64,000 bases of DNA, from contig JAJKFL010000003.1 of assembly GCA_021186555.1 (NCBI GenBank), positions 48,881,630 through 48,945,629 of the forward strand, written 5' to 3'. The position numbers and the translations under genes are program-made. The DNA is from Reticulitermes speratus. Taxonomy: Eukaryota; Arthropoda; Insecta; Blattodea; Rhinotermitidae. Shown here in pieces: positions 1 through 10,764 of the stretch. How positions within the stretch are numbered: position 1 is the stretch's first letter; each line of letters begins with the position of its first letter. A model generated the notes under the pieces. It was given only the letters and a program-made list of their open reading frames with translations. It searched no databases and was not told the DNA's origin.

Positions 1-304
1 CACGAATGTCCGACAGATAGTAAGGGCGCAAGGAGCAGCAGATATCCCACAGCCTGGGGGCTTCATAATGTTGGGCCATCCCCATAAACCCTGCACGGGA
101 TTACAGTGTAATTCATAGTCTGTGGACGAAGGGCAAGCAGGGTGTGCAGTGCTAGGTGTGTAGACACGTACCAAGGCCTTCAGGCGACAGTCTCACTCCT
201 GGACGCAGCTAGCGACAGGTTATCTTAATAGGAAGGTGTGACTCACACACCTCACACACTTCACATAACAATGCTTAAAATTCAGTTCCTTTCTCACATG
301 AAAC

Positions 305-587
305 GGGTCGGGATAGCGTAGTCGGTATAGCGACTCGCTACGTTCTGGACGGTCCGGTGATCGAATCCCGGTGGGGTCGAGATTTTCAGCACCCGTCCAG
401 ACCGGCACTGGGGCCTACCCAGCCTCTTGTACAATGGGTACCGGGTCATTCCCAGGGGTAAAGCGACCGGGGCGTGGCGTTGACCACCCACCCCCATCTA
501 GCGCCAAGGTTAAAGAAAGAGTAGAGCTATACCTCTACTCCCCCTCTTGGCCTTCATGGCCTGTTCTAGGGTGGCCGTTACCTTTAC
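305..587 (+). mobile_element. SINE, family D, full length
   Basis: A tRNA-derived head with an A-box-like TAGCGTAGTCGG and a B-box-like GTGATCGAATCC is followed by a body containing GGGGTAAAGCGACCGG. The 3' tail is made of CCTTTAC units rather than poly(A). A perfect 12-bp TSD, CTCACATGAAAC, lies at 293-304 and 588-599 and fixes both ends. The copy looks complete and fairly young. The short reading frames across it are incidental. Confidence 0.9.
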
Positions 588-599
588 CTCACATGAAAC

Positions 600-2090
600 T
601 CACAACGACCCCATCAGAGCAATCAATCAGCTCATTACTTTCATGACAATCACTTTTTACAGTGAGAATTGTAAGAAACACATAAACACCCCATTTTTCT
701 TGCGTATTACCTCCGTAAAGGTGCAACTTTGTTTATAGGTATGTTTGGTTATGTCGGTACTAACAAACCTAAGGATCATTCTCCCAGATTACAGCAGACT
801 CTGCCTTGTACATCGTGTGTACTGTAAATCATAAAATAAAGCTAACTACATGCATGTAACTGCAAAGAGTAGACTACAAAATCAAACAGTGAGAGATGCG
901 AAGTTAGAATCCGACAAAAGATTTGGCAGAGCTAAGCAGATTATGGAGAAGCGAGACTTTGACTGTGACAGTTCCAACTAAAGGCGGATTATAAGCTGCC
1001 GGAAAGGGATTACCAATATCAACCGCTGGAGAGACAGGAAAGTACAACTTAAGGAATCTAAACATTGGAGAGGAGATAAACGACGAGAGTCTTCTTGAAA
1101 ATGGCCAAAAATATAGACTCAGATGGTGAGATATAAATAGATCGCTTTACAATACTTTCAGGTACAGACTCAGTGGCAAAATAAGCTTTTGAAAGCCGTG
1201 GAAATTCCCAGAGGAGTCGCACCACACCTCTGCATGTGACTTTAAGAAGAAAGAAACAGAAAGGTAACTTTGTATTTAAATACCTGTCGCTGTCAGTTTC
1301 CGGGAAAATTTATCTGTGAAAATTCTTCGTCGCCTTACTCGATACAGCAGGAAGTATCCGCATATCATCGTCTGTGTCAGTATGAATAGCGTCTCATTCT
1401 GCTCCAGAAGCATGCAAGTAATTGCCGCACGGACGACAGAACAACGCGTAAAACAATGCAGTGAGAATGACCAGCCTGCAGATTAGTCAAGCAATCGATA
1501 ATATTGTTCACTGGAATGTTCTGTTCAGGTATGTGGAATCCATATTTGTACAAGTGCAGGATGCCACAGTAGCAATTTCATGTCTGCTGCCATGCTGAAT
1601 GATTCTATTCAGGTAGATAAGCAGCCGAATATGCACGTTATGTAGGCGGATAAAGTGGAAGGCCAGAAAGGATGATGTTACGTAGTGTGAGATGAGATTA
1701 GCAGAAAACAAAAGGATAATTATGAGATTTGGTGTTCTCACGGAGGTGGCTGTGGAGATTTTTTTGGCATCAGACGCCGTGTAGTTACGTAGATATATAT
1801 ACCAGATTGGAAAGAAACTTTCCCTGTCTGTAGCTACTTGCCGGAGAATAAATGACAAGCGTTAATCAGTCCTGGGCCTAAGCAGCATTCCATGAAGACG
1901 TATCAGTTGGTGAAGGTAAGGCTTCGTGCATTATTAACGTCAGCGCAGGATGGAGGATAGTGGTCAGTTTCACGCTCATGCTGCCTTAGTCACGAGGTCA
2001 GAGCCTTCTTTTTTTAATTTCTACTATAATTGTTTTAATCCGTGAAGAAACGTTTGTAGGTAGGTTTGAGTGATGGTCACGTGTAAGTAC
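600..2090. other. No recognised feature
   Basis: AT-rich unique-looking sequence. The longest open frame (116 codons, minus strand, 1508-1858) shows no motif I recognise and no clear start context. I see nothing supportable here. Confidence 0.4.
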
Positions 2091-2091
2091 T

Positions 2092-2364
2092 AAGAGCGGT
2101 TAGTCGCCGGCCTCTCACCGCGGAGGCCCGAGTTCGATCCCGGTTCTGTCCATGTGGGATTTTTGGTAGACAAAGTGGCACTGGGACAGGTTTTTCCCCC
2201 TAGTACTTCTGTTTTCCCCTGTCAATTTCAACGGTGCTCCATTACACGGAAAAACGAAAAAAAAATTATCTTCATCACAGCGTTGCACAATAAGCCTCAA
2301 GGCTGCGGGGCGTCCGTAGCACCTGCTGCGGGGCCCTTCACCCCCACACACACACAAAAAAAGA
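2092..2364 (+). mobile_element. SINE, family A, diverged copy
   Basis: The head is related to tRNA (B box GAGTTCGATCCC). The family A body contains the variants of GTGGGATTTG and ACAAAGTGGCACTGGGACAG, and the 3' end reads GCGGGGCCCTTCACC followed by a (CA)n and A-rich tail. The first bases of the head are decayed. Confidence 0.85.
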
Positions 2365-2365
2365 G

Positions 2366-3866
2366 CTATGAAGATTGTGCCAATGCCTCCCCGCAAACGA
2401 ACAATTCATTCACAATTGCAAAACCATTTCATAATATCAACTTTTTAAGCATGGGGCCCTTACAATAGGGTGTAATATTTCATAATATATTTTCTACCTC
2501 ACAGAAGATATTGCGTCTCCCTTACAAACACCGATTGATGAAAGCTGTATAGGGAAAGAAGTGTATTTAATCAAAGACATGTGACACACATCAATACAGT
2601 TGTGACCGGAGTGTACAATTTTACTATCAAATTAGGTGCTACGTAATGTCAACCACCATGATTTTATGGGTTAATTAGTAGAAGTACTAGTAATAATAGG
2701 AGCGGCAGGAAAAAGACAAAGAAGATCAGTAGAATAGACTTTTAATTTTCTGTCAATGACCATGACAATGAAATTATATTATGCATTGTTACTGAGACGT
2801 CTGAAGAGCTACAACTTCACATACAAGCAGTCAATAGTGATAAAACATAAAAACCGAAATGTCGTTCGAAGCCTTTAAAGGATAATTGCTTTGGGGGAGG
2901 AAACTCGATTCCGCACGAAATATTGCGGAGATCCAAAATTCCATACGGTTTTAACAACTGCTCTGCTGAGAGATGTTTTGGATCTAATGTCTACTGAAAA
3001 TCCTTACATGTTACGATTCTGGTCTTTGATTGGCTCCTCCTGTATTTTACTAGATATAAAACTGAATTGCTGACCAGTGTAATGTAGAGAAGAGGACTGG
3101 TCGCTGTGACGTCATCACATCGACCCTCCCCAATGCAGGGCGGCACAGACTGTTACAGTAGCACGACTAGAACCTCTGTGCAGTAATGTACCATGGCTGG
3201 CATGGTGCACAAATGTCTGTATTTAAGTAATTAATTTCTCTAAAAATAGATTGAAACAACGTTAAAAATAATATCTGTATAGTAGAAGAACTGGAAATCT
3301 GACCCAGGGAAGTGGGCTTCGATTTCTGCTCGGAACTGCTACACATATATTACTCAGACAAAATTGCGCTTCAGCGGGTTTCAATGGCCGATGTCGTTGT
3401 GCCGATAGAAGGAAAACTGGAAGTACAAAAATGGGGATAAATTGTGGCTTCGAATGGCATATTATTCATAACAATATATTAAAATCTATCAGTTAGTTGA
3501 AATATTGTTTTTCGGAAGTCATAATATTACTCTTCTAAGTTCACGATATTCTGGCTTGCGACGCTGTGTCTTTTTGGTACGTATGCATGAAACTACACGG
3601 CGTCACATTTTACAAGACAAAATCTTGACATTCACTGCCGTGAGAAGTTTGTGTTTTCCTTATAAGCTAATTGTACAGAAAGGACACTGAAATGCCAACC
3701 GTGTAACTATATTGAGACACTAAAAAGAATTTTCACACACTAGTTACATTTCAAATCAGAAATTTTCGTGAACGTTTGTAAGATATGAATATGCTTAATA
3801 ACCAGTATACCCCATTATAATAAAAAAAACTGTAATTTTGCCTGTGTTTTATATGTGTGTAATACT
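2366..3866. other. No recognised feature
   Basis: AT-rich sequence with several short frames, none with recognisable motifs. No repeat of this window matches it by eye. Confidence 0.35.
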
Positions 3867-3867
3867 T

Positions 3868-4215
3868 GGTCTCTCACACTGAGGGAGGAACAGAGGCTGA
3901 AGTTGTTAGAGAGCAGGGTGCTGAGGGGGATATTTGGGCCTAAGAGGGGTGAGGTAAAAGGGGAGTGGGGGAGATTGCATAATGAGGAGCTTCCTGATCT
4001 GTACTCCCCATCAAATATTTGTCGAGTGACCAAATCAAGATTAATGAGATAGGCGGGGCACGTAGCACGTATGGCGGAGAGGTGCATAAAGGTTTTGGTG
4101 GGTGTGTTCTGAAAACGGTGATGAACGATCGAGTTCCTTAGAATGCGGACAATTTCTTGACTAGCTGAGGAAGTATCAGCTTCTGAAGAAGGACTCTGCT
4201 CCTTGGAGTTAGTTA
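3868..4215 (+). pseudogene. LINE-2 type fragment: C-terminal tail of a reverse transcriptase ORF plus 3' end
   Basis: The plus-strand translation gives WSLTLREEQRLKLLESRVLR, then FGPKRGEVKGEW, LHNEELPDLYSPSN and AGHVARMAER. This matches the conserved C-terminal segment that follows the RT domain in many arthropod APE-type LINEs. In-frame stops are present, and the frame is lost within the part that should read LVGKPEG. The 3' end (GACTCTGCTCC..GGAGTTAGTTAA) matches five other copies in this window. The RT catalytic domain is absent, so this is a dead 5'-truncated copy. Confidence 0.75.
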
Positions 4216-4824
4216 ATGATCTATGCCCCTGTTGCGCTGATTCCTTGTGTTTATCGACCAAGAGGAGGTCCATATTATCTGCAAGAACTGAGCGGAGTGG
4301 ATGAGGGGAGGTAATGATTTCTCTCACGAAGCAACACCTACGTCTTTACCTGTGCTACCTTGTTTACCTGATGATAAATAATTTCCCAATAAGGGACCAG
4401 ACTAATCCCACCAATGGCGTAGTTGTGCCTTACAAGGGTCTCTTCCTGCCCGACATTCAGATTAGCATCTGCGGAGAATTGATTACCTGAATATTCGCTA
4501 CTTAGAAGAAGCTGATGTTCCACGTTTCTGGGCCCGAGTTGGGTTTAATTTTATAATGGAAACGCAGGCAATGTTAAAATTTTTCGACTACATTCTTTCG
4601 TCACTCCAGAAAGATATTTTATTGCCCGTGTACTTTGCTTTCTTTCTTGTGTAGTGGATCTATTGTTAGAATGATAAGTGCATATATAGCAACGAGTGTA
4701 GCATTTGGTTTGAATTCGGGTGCAAATATTTGCGTACAGAAATATAATGGGAAAAAATGTCGTGAAGCGACTTATTGGAAGAACTATAAAGAGATTCTTC
4801 TGCTCTGAGGATGAAGACACTACC
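4216..4824. other. No recognised feature
   Basis: A gap between two fragments of the same LINE family in opposite orientation. Short frames on the minus strand (for example 4551-4826) show nothing recognisable. Confidence 0.35.
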
Positions 4825-4825
4825 A

Positions 4826-5110
4826 ACTAACTCCATGGAGCAGGGTCCTTCTTAAGAAGTTAATATTTCACCAGCAAACCAAGAAATTTCCCGCATTTTA
4901 TGCAACACGACTGTTCATTACCGTGTTCACAACAGCCCTCGACTTGCCGACACCCGGATAGTATTTGGTGAGGAGTGCAAATTATGAAGTTCCTCGTTAT
5001 GCAATTTCTTTCAGTCCTCTGTTACCTACTACTTCTAAAGCCCAAATACAACGTATCTTCCTCAGCACCCTACATACTGTTTCGCAATATTAAACACCTA
5101 ACTAACACTG
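4826..5110 (-). pseudogene. LINE-2 type 3' fragment, decayed
   Basis: It begins with CTCCATGGAGCAGGGTCCTT preceded by AACTAA tail units, the reverse complement of the LINE-2 3' end, and continues through the region corresponding to the ORF terminus. The coding frame is not recoverable by eye. It points the opposite way to the copy at 3868-4215. Confidence 0.6.
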
Positions 5111-5164
5111 GCCTACTATACAGACGTAACTGTTGCCAACCGTGTAACTTGTAGGTCTTTATTT

Positions 5165-5310
5165 ACGTCATTCCTACTGGTTCTTATGTTTGTTCCTTTC
5201 TCTTTTCTTTCTTTCTATCCTTCCCTTTCTTTCTTCCTGTCTCTTTTCATTTATTTATCTATAGTTTCTCTGCTTATTTTTCTTCGTTTTTCTCTTTCTT
5301 TCTGGAATGG
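5165..5310. repeat. Pyrimidine-rich low-complexity tract
   Basis: A long run of CT-rich sequence dominated by TTTCTTTC units on the plus strand. No gene is seen around it. Confidence 0.8.
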
Positions 5311-5640
5311 ATTTATAGAAACTAAACTATTATAGATTTATACTCATTCAACGTATCAGTTTTTAAGGCGGAAAATTTTTTACGATAAAACTGCTAAAGG
5401 GAAAGAAACATAACATTGCCCTTTCAAGACGATGTAGCAGCATGTTCACAACATGGATACACGGCGAAGGTCGTTGCGTAATATTTACTTTTTAGTTAAG
5501 GCTTTCATACATGAATTTTATGTAACTAATTTTCACATTGTTGACACCGTGCATCTTCGTCATATTAAATTAAGTTATAAACCAACTGATGCACTTTTTA
5601 AAGCACTTTTTAAGTAGCTTTATTAAAAATGTTAAAATAG

Positions 5641-5683
5641 TACCCCTACACGTGTTTCGATCCTAGGATCATCGTCAGGGGGT
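5641..5683 (-). ncRNA. Hammerhead ribozyme motif (left arm)
   Basis: On the minus strand: stem I ACCCC, core CUGACGA, stem II GAUC/GAUC with a 4-nt loop, GAAA, stem III ACACGUGU, then GUA as the cleavage triplet, then GGGGU closing stem I. All invariant core positions of the CUGANGA...GAAA...NUH consensus are present. Stem III is palindromic with no room for a proper loop, as in the minimal type I hammerheads known from Penelope-like elements and amphibian satellites, which are thought to work best as dimers. Confidence 0.85.
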
Positions 5684-6303
5684 TTTTTGCTAAAAGCTAC
5701 GTCACTTCAATCACATGGTTTAAAATATTCCATTGGCACTATAAAACTTATGTTAAAATCTTGTAAAAAGATATGTTGAAAAGTTATAAAATTAAAAAAC
5801 ACTGTAGATGTTAGAAGTGCGGAACTGCTGGCGTGTGGTATTGTGGTATTATAAGCTGTAAAATAAACGATTTTGTAAGTAATATAGAATTTGTATATAT
5901 ATATTGCTAACAGTAATCATTATTGATTTTCTATTTAATGCATATGAATGACTTACCATGTGAAATGTTTTCGCGTGGTTAGCGAAGTACACAGTACACT
6001 TCGCTAACCACGCGAAAACATTTCACATGGTAAGTCATTCATATGCATTAAATAGAAAATCAATAATGATTACTGTTAGCAATATATATATACAAATTCT
6101 ATATTACTTACAAAATCGTTTATTTTACAGCTTATAATACCACAATACCACACGCCAGCAGTTCCGCACTTCTAACATCTACAGTGTTTTTATAATTTTA
6201 TAACTTTTCAACATATCTTTTTATAAGATTTTAACATAAGTTTTATAGTGCCAATGGAATATTTTAAACCATGTGATTGAAGTGACGTAGCTTTTAGCAA
6301 AAA

Positions 6304-6347
6304 AACCCCCTGACGATGATCCTAGGATCGAAACACGTGTAGGGGTA
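6304..6347 (+). ncRNA. Hammerhead ribozyme motif (right arm)
   Basis: Mirror copy of the motif at 5641-5683. The core CUGACGA is at 6310-6316 and the GUA cleavage triplet at 6339-6341. Stem I pairs ACCCC with GGGGU. From the predicted cut site it is 53 nt to the terminal motif TGCATCAGTTGG at 6395. Confidence 0.85.
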
Positions 6348-6420
6348 CTATTTTAACATTTTTAATAAAGCTACTTAAAAAGTGCTTTAAAAAGTGCATC
6401 AGTTGGTTTATAACTTAATT

Positions 6421-7528
6421 TATGTAACTAATATTTAAAAATTGAATTTCCGCTTTATAGAACACCATCTGCTTTTTCAGTAAAAGTATCAAGGAGTTAA
6501 TGCTGTTTATTCTGATAATCATACGAGGCACACAAGTAATCTGTGGGTGAAACGCACAGTTTATTAATGCTACAAATGCTGATAGATACATTTATCGCTG
6601 CGCCTTAAAAGAATGAAATGATCAGGTTTATGTAGGAAGAAACTGAAAGTCAGCAGCCGGATTCCTTTTCTCGGAAAACAAAACCGAAGGCCTAGGGCAG
6701 ACACAAAGACAATTTGAGGCCTGATGGGCTGTACAGTTAGGTTGATCCATGTATGAGAAATGATGCGATATTCCAAGAAAAGTTTAAAAAATCTTCTCTG
6801 CGGCAGCAATAAACCTGCAAGATGAAGGACAAGGTGTCATCGAGCTTAGGGCAGTTTAAATTAATGTTGGGCAAACATTCGAGACGTTACGTTTTATTCA
6901 CATGCTTGGATATTTGTGTTTTCTTTCCACAAAGTGCGTACGATATATATACTGGGAAATCGTGTCTATTCTACGGGTTCTCTATTCAGATATTTCGTAT
7001 TGCAAGTAATGTAATGGATTTTGTTCTAGTTTGGTATTGAGGTTGCTATTTCAGTTGTTTTCGATCAAATGTTTTGTTGGTGGAAGCACCGCGCATCTTT
7101 TGATATAAGGGGTTGCGCGCCACAGTTTACTTCCTGCTACTCTGGCATGGCAGCAACATCCTTTGTACTACCGTCTGTTCCTCTCTGTTTACATCCCACT
7201 GTCTTGCAAGGCCTGGAGGAATTTCTGAATATAAAACACTAATGATAACAGGTAATAACATACCATTTTCAGAAGCGGTATTTCGAGACATGATAAGTGT
7301 TTAGTGTACTGAAACATGAATAGGAGCTTTATGATGGGAGCGGGCCGTGGTTTTATAGGCGCCATAATGACGTCACGATTGTAGTCGTGGCAATACGGGA
7401 AGCTGAAGAAAGTACTTGCTATAAAATGTAACATAAAATGCGTCTTCTGTCACAGCATGTGTACAGTCTCCAAATAACTAATGGAAACTTAAAGTTACCG
7501 CCAACACATAAACAGTTACCTTATTATT
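6421..7528. other. No recognised feature
   Basis: AT-rich sequence with frames of 60-80 codons on both strands and no motif I recognise. Nothing supportable. Confidence 0.35.
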
Positions 7529-7542
7529 ATTCTCGTGTGGTG

Positions 7543-7802
7543 TGTGGAGAAGGGCCCCGCAGCAGATGCTACGGACGCACCACAGCCTTGAGGTTTGTGA
7601 TGAAGATGAAGAGAAAGATGATTAGTTTTTTTACCGGTGGAATGAAATTGACAGGGGAAAACCGAATTACTTGGGGAAAAACCTGTCCCAGTGCCACTTT
7701 GTCCACCTCAAATCCCACATGGACTGACCCGGGGATCGAACCCGGCTTTCTGCGGTGAGAGGCCGGCGACTAACCGCCCTGAGCCATGGCCCACGGCCCA
7801 CT
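7543..7802 (-). mobile_element. SINE, family A
   Basis: Reverse complement of family A: GGGCCCCGCAGCAGATGCTA at one end and a head containing GAGGCCGGCGACTAACCGCC and GAGCCATGG at the other. A likely 14-bp TSD with one mismatch (ATTCTCGTGTGGTG at 7529-7542, ATTGTCGTGTGGTG at 7803-7816) flanks it. The central body lacks a few tens of bases compared with other copies. Confidence 0.85.
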
Positions 7803-8010
7803 ATTGTCGTGTGGTGGCGTAAGGCTATGTCTCTGTAGAACTGCTACAGTGCGTTTATTTTTTGGTAATTAGGGCATAATTTAACTACGAATATAATCTG
7901 TTTAGAATTTAAAAATATACATCGTTAAACAAAGTGCATATGCCTCTCTTGATAAAGCAAACTGTTGCTATCAAGTGTGAAAAGCTTTGAACAATAGAAA
8001 CTCGAGCGAA

Positions 8011-8282
8011 GGGGCCGTGCCATGGCTCAGGCGGTTAGTCGCCGGTCTCTCACCGCGGAGGCCTGGGTTCGATCCCGGGTCAGTCCATGTGGGATTTGTA
8101 GTGAACAAAGTGGCACTGGGACAGGTTTTTCACCGATTACTTCGGTTTTCCCCTGTCAATTTCATTCCACCGCTGCTCCATTAAAAGAAAAAACGAGAAA
8201 AACTAATCATCTTCATCACAGGGTTGAACAAGCTTCAAGGCTGCGTAGCATCTGCTGCGGGGTCCTTCACCCAAGGAAAAAA
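8011..8282 (+). mobile_element. SINE, family A, full length with TSD
   Basis: Starts at GGGCCGTGCCATGGCTCAGG, with a B box GGTTCGATCCC and the usual A body, and ends in an A-rich tail. A perfect 13-bp TSD, AAACTCGAGCGAA, lies at 7998-8010 and 8283-8295. The frames read across it are side effects of the conserved SINE sequence. Confidence 0.9.
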
Positions 8283-8295
8283 AAACTCGAGCGAA

Positions 8296-9770
8296 ACTGT
8301 GTTCTTCTGATGCGTTTTAATGTTAACTGCGCCTAGGGAATTCAACTTTAAAAAATTTAAAGCTGAACCTGTGGTTAAGTACTACGTCACAAAAGGGTGT
8401 GTTGGAGTGAAGGTAAAGATCGACGCATTTGTAGCCTTGGCATTAGATATAGAACAGCGGTCATCTTAATTCATCTGCCACTTCACCCCTCTTGACAGAT
8501 GGCTCCGTACTCACTCCATGCAATTTTGGCGTCTTGACGCGACCATAATGACAATTATCACTCTCAGGGATCGAATCCCGGTCTGCCAAATTTTGTCACT
8601 TTACGGACTGAGCTTTCTTTACCAAATAAAACTGAGATGATGAAATGAGAGTATAAGCCTTGTCTTATTGTTCTGTTCGAACATGTTGCCTGCAGTCGAC
8701 AGTAACACTTGATTACATCTCCATTATCTGTAACACAGTCAGGACGTTTTTTGGTCGATTTCTCTAGGGACTAATTCAGTTAAACGCTGTCATTAAATCT
8801 GCATTTACTCTGTCCATCAATCACAGGCGCTGACTTTGTTTGTTTTCCCGGAATACAGTAACTGACGTCACTGCTGTAATACAAAAACATACCGTTAGGA
8901 AAGCGATGGCCTTCCTGAATCATATATATGTGAAAAGAATAACGCAGAAAAGGACCCGTATCTACATGAATTGCATCGTATCGTATGATGACTTTAGATG
9001 CCCTGTTTTATATAAGCGAATCTTATTGCACACATCATGAAAGCTGCGGTAACGTAAACGGAAAATAACGTAATGAATTTTGATATTATAGCTACAGGTT
9101 TTCGAGTACATGTCAAATAATTTACGTTGCCAGGTACATAGTTTCGATATTTTGTTTTACTATTATTATTTGTCACTTTCCATTGCTATTCTAAAGCGTG
9201 TGTGTTAAAATGGTGAATGGGTTACGTTTTATAAGATAAGCGAGAGGACAAGAAGTGACAAACGATATTGGTCAGGTAAAGTAATATCTCTGTATTTTCT
9301 TACAAATATCCGAATTTGTAATATAGCGATATAATAATATCCAGCAGTACAAATTATTTGTTTCACAATAAGATTTGGAAGGATTCACTACTTGTAAAAA
9401 GGTGTTTTGAAATTGTGGTGATGTTTTTTGACAACTACAATTTGAAGAACGGCGGCGGTTCGCGGACCATAGTTTGAAAACTCTACTGTAATCGGCTAAT
9501 CACTGACGGTGCCATGTGAAGCGCCTATCGGGCTTCTGTAAGCCGAGGGATTTTGTGGAATCGTGGAAAACAAAACTTCTCCGTAAGAACTTAATAATGT
9601 TCTAAATTCCGTTCTTACAACTAAGCGCTAAAGACGTAAAACAACCGACAGACGTATTGGATATTTCCATCGTCTAGTTTTGATTAATAACGCAAAGTTC
9701 CGGGAACTTATCCTGCTTCCTTTATCAGACAAAAGTATAAAACATACTCTGATAGGTGCAGGCATTTAAC
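8296..9770. other. No gene; one decayed tRNA-like B box
   Basis: Mostly unrecognised AT-rich sequence. Around 8567-8580 GGGATCGAATCCCGG resembles a tRNA B box and its stem, so an old SINE head may lie here, but no body could be aligned. Confidence 0.3.
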
Positions 9771-9811
9771 CTGATGATGGAAGCAAAGGCAGCTTCCGAA
9801 ACGTTGTGTTT
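9771..9811 (+). ncRNA. Hammerhead-like motif, incomplete
   Basis: CCUGAUGA is followed by a good stem II (GGAAG/CUUCC) and GAAACGUUG. The part after GAAA does not fold into a convincing stem III plus NUH triplet, and stem I pairs only weakly. It resembles terminal sequence of Penelope-like copies but is not a clear ribozyme. Confidence 0.4.
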
Positions 9812-9992
9812 TAATAAAAACGAGACAATTTAAAATGGGCAGTATGCTTGCCAGGTTGATAACGCACCTTCTTCATCAGCCTTTAACTATTTTGCACTAA
9901 AGCTACGTATGTCCAACGTTATGTCCCTCAACCGTGTGACTGGGACATTAAATATACATAAATTTCACACTGTTACCATCGTGCATTTTTTT

Positions 9993-10210
9993 TAATCAAA
10001 TAAATTAAAACCAATAAATGCACTGTTTTTTACCACTTTTTATTGTGGCCTTTTGTCCCCTCACCCTACACGTGTTTCAGAATGGTTGAATGGTAACCCC
10101 TGATGATGGAACTGTAAGGTTCTGAAACACGTGTAGGGTGAGGGGACAAAAGGCCACAATAAAAAGTGGTAAAAAAGAGTGCATTTGTTGGTTTTAATTT
10201 ATTTGATTTA
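9993..10210. mobile_element. Inverted-repeat hammerhead element, asymmetric
   Basis: Arms at 9993-10081 and 10122-10210 are reverse complements with a few mismatches. Coordinates are exactly symmetric. The left arm stops in the middle of the hammerhead, so only the right copy has a full motif. The arm ends carry the TGCATTTGTTGG type motif shared with the other elements. Confidence 0.75.
10095..10139 (+). ncRNA. Hammerhead ribozyme motif
   Basis: Stem I ACCC, core CUGAUGA at 10100-10106, stem II GAAC/GUUC, GAAA, stem III ACACGUGU, cleavage triplet GUA at 10133-10135, then GGGU pairing back to ACCC. The core is complete; stem I is four base pairs. Confidence 0.8.
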
Positions 10211-10339
10211 AATATGCATAAATTTAAAAGTTTGAATTTCACATTATTATAACCGTGCATCTTCACGAATCAAATGAAACAAAATTAAACCAACTGATGC
10301 ACAAATTGAGCCACCTTTATTGTAGCGTCCTTATTATAT

Positions 10340-10382
10340 GCCCCTACATATGTTTCGGACCTTGGTCCATCATCAGGGGGTC
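10340..10382 (-). ncRNA. Hammerhead ribozyme motif (left arm)
   Basis: Minus strand: CCCC of stem I, core CUGAUGA, stem II GGAC/GUCC with a 4-nt loop, GAAA, palindromic stem III ACAUAUGU, cleavage triplet GUA, then GGGG. The consensus core is complete. Confidence 0.85.
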
Positions 10383-10650
10383 TTGTCCATAAAAGCTACT
10401 ACCTCAAATATAGTTTTTATAAGACATACATCGCTTTTCTGTCACTATTGTGGTAAAATTATTTTGAATTGTAACACATTAAAACTCAATTACACAAATT
10501 AATAATTTAATTAAATTTTAATAATATCTTTTAATTTGTATAATTGAGTTTTAATGTGTTACAATTCAAAATAATTTTACCACAATAGTGACAGAAGAGC
10601 GATGTATGTCTTATAAAAACTATATTTGAGGTAGTAGCTTTTATGGACAA

Positions 10651-10693
10651 GACCCCCTGATGATGGACCAAGGTCCGAAACATATGTAGGGGC
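10651..10693 (+). ncRNA. Hammerhead ribozyme motif (right arm)
   Basis: Mirror copy of 10340-10382 with the same stems. The GUA cleavage triplet is at 10686-10688. The terminal motif TGCATCAGTTGG starts at 10732, 43 nt further on. Confidence 0.85.
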
Positions 10694-10764
10694 ATATAAT
10701 AAGGACGCTACAATAAAGGTGGCTCAATTTGTGCATCAGTTGGTTTAATTTTGTTTCATTTAAA

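Larger units (their letters stand above)
5567..6420. mobile_element. Inverted-repeat element carrying a hammerhead ribozyme in each arm (Penelope-like derivative, inferred)
   Basis: Two arms of about 422 bp (5567-5988 and 5998-6420) are reverse complements around a 9-bp centre. I count only about three differences by eye, including one T-run length change. Each arm holds one hammerhead motif, and both point outward. Arm ends read AACCAACTGATGCAC and its complement, shared with the other elements of this type here. No protein-coding potential is seen. Penelope-like elements are known to carry hammerheads in terminal repeats that may be direct or inverted; membership in that group is inferred. 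Confidence 0.8.
10272..10761. mobile_element. Inverted-repeat element with two hammerhead ribozymes
   Basis: Arms of 229 bp (10272-10500 and 10533-10761) are exact mirror images in coordinates, with about two mismatches, around a 32-bp AT-rich centre. Each arm holds a hammerhead pointing outward. It lies 61 bp from the neighbouring element at 9993-10210, and both have a GTGCAT sequence just outside the left arm. Confidence 0.8.

Noticed and set aside
305-380. Possible tRNA genes (here and at every SINE head with A and B boxes)
   Set aside because: Acceptor and anticodon stems do not fold into functional tRNAs, and each head is followed by the same SINE body with TSDs.
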